Source: Hahella sp. HN01 (GTDB lineage: Bacteria > Pseudomonadota > Gammaproteobacteria > Pseudomonadales > Oleiphilaceae). From it: DNA of 64,000 nucleotides. The DNA lies in contig NZ_JAHMIN010000003.1 in NCBI RefSeq assembly GCF_018986435.1, forward strand, positions 1-64,000. The letters run 5' to 3'. Positions 62,121-64,000 of the stretch are shown here, piece after piece; positions within the stretch are counted from its first letter, which is position 1; each line of letters opens with the position of its first letter. Both the position numbers and the translations under genes were made by a program. The notes under the pieces were generated by a model that searched no databases, was not told the origin of the DNA, and saw only the letters and a program-made list of their open reading frames with translations.

Positions 62121-63614
62121 GTGGGAATGATGTCGAGATATTTGAACACGAAGCTTCACAAGTACCGTAAGGCGATGGCCGAGGCGAGAGATTACGCCAC
62201 CTGGCGTGACGCCGCGCTGGAGCTGGACTATCTGGAAGGGCATGTGGAGTGGAAGGAGTCATTCGCCAGCGATTTATACAATTACGAGCTGATTTATGAC
62301 CGCCTGATGGAGCTTCGCAACGCGATGCAGGGGCGTGATCATTCCAAGCTGATCCGCAGTTTGCGCGAAGGGTTGCACCATGACCTCGGCAATATGGGGA
62401 ATGCGTTGCTGTATCAGCACAGTTATATCGGCACCAAGCATTTGATTGAGGAGTACGTCAATCAAGTCTGCGATGCGCTCAATTACGTCTGTGACAATGA
62501 TATTCCCGAGCTGCCGCCAAGGCAGAAACTGGAGTTTTTCAAAGATACGTCGATCAGCTTCGGCCGGCCTTCGTTATTGCTGAGCGGGGGCGCGACATTG
62601 GGCTTGTTTCATCTTGGCGTGATTAAGGCGCTGTGGGAGCGCGGCCTGCTGCCTCAGGTGATCGCTGGCTCCAGTGTCGGGTCCGTCATTGCGGCCATGT
62701 TGGGGACTCATACTGATGCGGAAATTCCGGAAATGCTGGAGCCCCATCGCCACAATCTGAAAGCCTGGCGCTGGATGGGGATGTTCAACGGGCTGCGCGG
62801 GCGTGGGTTTATGGATATCCGCCAGTTGGAGAAATGTCTGCGTTCGAATATTGGCGAGTATTCCTTTTTAGAGGCCTATCAGCGCACTGGCCGCAGCATT
62901 AATATCTCTGTCTCGCCAGTGCATCATCACCAGAAGGAGCGCCTGCTTAGCGGCTATACCTCGCCTTATCTCCTGGTATGGAGCGCTGCGCTGGCGTCGT
63001 CGGCGGTTCCCGCGGTGTTCCCGCCCGTGCGTTTGATGCGCAAGGATGAGAACGGCGGCATTGTTCCCTACATGCCGAAACTCCGCTGGGTGGACGGCTC
63101 AGTGGTGAGCGATCTGCCTATAGAGCGACTCAAGCATCTGTATGACATTAACTTTTCCATTGTGAGCCAGACCAATCCGCATATCGTTCCATTTATGAAT
63201 GCGAAGAAACGCGACCAGAAAATCAGTCTGGCGTCGCTGCCGTTGCGGGTGATCAAGGCGGAAATGCAGTTTCACGGGATGGGCGCGTTCGATTATTTGC
63301 GGAAACAGGCAGAGCCGGAACTGCTGCGGCAGCTGTGCGGGCAAGCCTATACGGTTTTGGCGCAACGCTATTATGGCGATGTCACCATTGCGCCTCGTTA
63401 TAGCTTCTGGCATTTCCGACGGATGCTCTCCAATCCCTCGCCGGATGTCGTCGAGCGGCTGGCGCTGGAAGGCGAGCGCGCCACCTGGCCAAAAATATCC
63501 ATGATTCGGACGCACTCCAAGATCAGTCTGACATTGGAAAAAGGAATCAAACGATTGAAAAACCGGCTGCAGGGACGCAAGGCGGAATTGCGGGTGGTGA
63601 ACGTTACCAAATAG
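62121..63614 (+). CDS. Patatin-like phospholipase with N-terminal DUF3336-type region
   Basis: 497 residues from GTG 62121; ATG 62127 or 62130 are equally possible. The N-terminal ~145 residues are helical DUF3336-like. The patatin domain has oxyanion loop SGGATLGLFHLG, nucleophile elbow AGSSVGS (Ser185, GxSxG), and catalytic Asp in WVDGSVVSDLP. No signal peptide, so cytoplasmic or membrane-associated. The C-terminus is basic. Triacylglycerol or phospholipid hydrolysis is likely; substrate undetermined. Placed after mlaA, in keeping with lipid turnover. Confidence 0.9.
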   Translation: MGMMSRYLNTKLHKYRKAMAEARDYATWRDAALELDYLEGHVEWKESFASDLYNYELIYDRLMELRNAMQGRDHSKLIRSLREGLHHDLGNMGNALLYQHSYIGTKHLIEEYVNQVCDALNYVCDNDIPELPPRQKLEFFKDTSISFGRPSLLLSGGATLGLFHLGVIKALWERGLLPQVIAGSSVGSVIAAMLGTHTDAEIPEMLEPHRHNLKAWRWMGMFNGLRGRGFMDIRQLEKCLRSNIGEYSFLEAYQRTGRSINISVSPVHHHQKERLLSGYTSPYLLVWSAALASSAVPAVFPPVRLMRKDENGGIVPYMPKLRWVDGSVVSDLPIERLKHLYDINFSIVSQTNPHIVPFMNAKKRDQKISLASLPLRVIKAEMQFHGMGAFDYLRKQAEPELLRQLCGQAYTVLAQRYYGDVTIAPRYSFWHFRRMLSNPSPDVVERLALEGERATWPKISMIRTHSKISLTLEKGIKRLKNRLQGRKAELRVVNVTK

Positions 63615-63775
63615 ACATAATGGAGCGCAGCCGCGACGCTGACGGAGAATTTATGTGTTTCATGGACGAATCCCTGAAATTTGCCGTTTCTATAATTTAA
63701 CTCCGTCGTCCGGCGCGTTACACTAGCGCGTTGACAGTAACTATGCCCGCGCCAACAGGCGCAATTTTGGATTCC

Positions 63776-64000
63776 ATGTACGAAGCGTTTTTCGGTTTAA
63801 AAGAAAGCCCATTTTCCATCGCGCCTGATCCCCGTTATCTCTACATGAGCGAACGCCACAGAGAAGCTTTGGCGCATTTGTTGTACGGCATTGAAAGGGA
63901 AGGGGGCTTCGTGCTGCTGACCGGTGAAGTCGGCACCGGTAAGACCACCACCTGTCGCTGCTTTTTGCAGCGGGTGCCGAAAAACACAGACATCGCTTTC
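63776..64000 (+). CDS. ExeA/MshM-type AAA ATPase, N-terminal part
   Basis: 75 residues visible from ATG 63776; the gene continues past the window. Begins MYEAFFGLKESPFSIAPDPR, the hallmark of ExeA/GspA and MSHA-biogenesis MshM ATPases, with Walker A TGEVGTGKTTT at ~49-59. Such proteins help assemble secretin or type IV pilus structures in the envelope. Whether it is ExeA, MshM or a related protein needs the missing part. Confidence 0.8.
   Translation, partial: MYEAFFGLKESPFSIAPDPRYLYMSERHREALAHLLYGIEREGGFVLLTGEVGTGKTTTCRCFLQRVPKNTDIAF

Overview
The window is chromosomal DNA from a gammaproteobacterium. Conserved gene orders (dnaX-ybaB-recR-rnd-ycgL-ycgN, a 110-nt 4.5S RNA just before dnaX, FadD, HrpA, MlaA, RimK-like with a GNAT/C39 fusion) and the marine-type accessory proteins suggest a Hahella-like member of the Oceanospirillales. 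The genus is inferred from general familiarity, not from a search. No tRNA, rRNA, CRISPR array or prophage was seen.

Layout. 1-1150: the end of an IS3-like element that has cut the 5' end off an AT-rich gene, then a poorly interpretable stretch. 1181-5100: a small membrane protein, a chemoreceptor and an ApbE flavin transferase. 5183-10547 (minus): three genes for a Tat-exported DUF1501-like protein, a two-heme LamG lipoprotein and a one-heme exported protein. 10983-23477 (plus): eleven tightly packed genes, namely a two-heme HzsA-like lipoprotein, two outer-membrane beta-barrels (one with an SH3b domain), a TlpA thioredoxin, DUF4266 and DUF3570 proteins, then a five-gene module A (small exported protein, two large TPR proteins, a TPR lipoprotein, a tiny exported protein).

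23571-42013 is mostly housekeeping: MltB-type transglycosylase, YbjN, TlyA, GNAT/C39, RimK-like ligase, ffs, dnaX-ybaB-recR-rnd-ycgL-ycgN, a VWA membrane protein, YafJ, cysK and a MoxR/VWA pair. 42267-50953 holds module B, a second copy of the five-gene module in the same order with the same overlaps, followed by a TolQ/MotA-type channel protein, two ExbD-type proteins and a TonB-like AgmX/PglI protein. 51052-64000 holds a MaoC hydratase, an alpha/beta hydrolase, FadD, a VanZ-like protein, HrpA, a KAS III enzyme, MlaA, a patatin phospholipase and the start of an ExeA/MshM-type ATPase.

How it fits together. The most striking feature is a probable envelope-spanning machine resembling the Agl-Glt (gliding motor) core of Myxococcus. 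Module B supplies the proton-channel motor, the TonB-like arm and periplasmic TPR proteins. The 13707-23477 locus supplies Glt-like outer-membrane barrels and a paralogous TPR module without a motor, in an apparent operon with heme and thiol-redox proteins. The two loci lie about 19 kb apart. What the machine does here (motility, secretion, or transport of a redox component) cannot be read from sequence.
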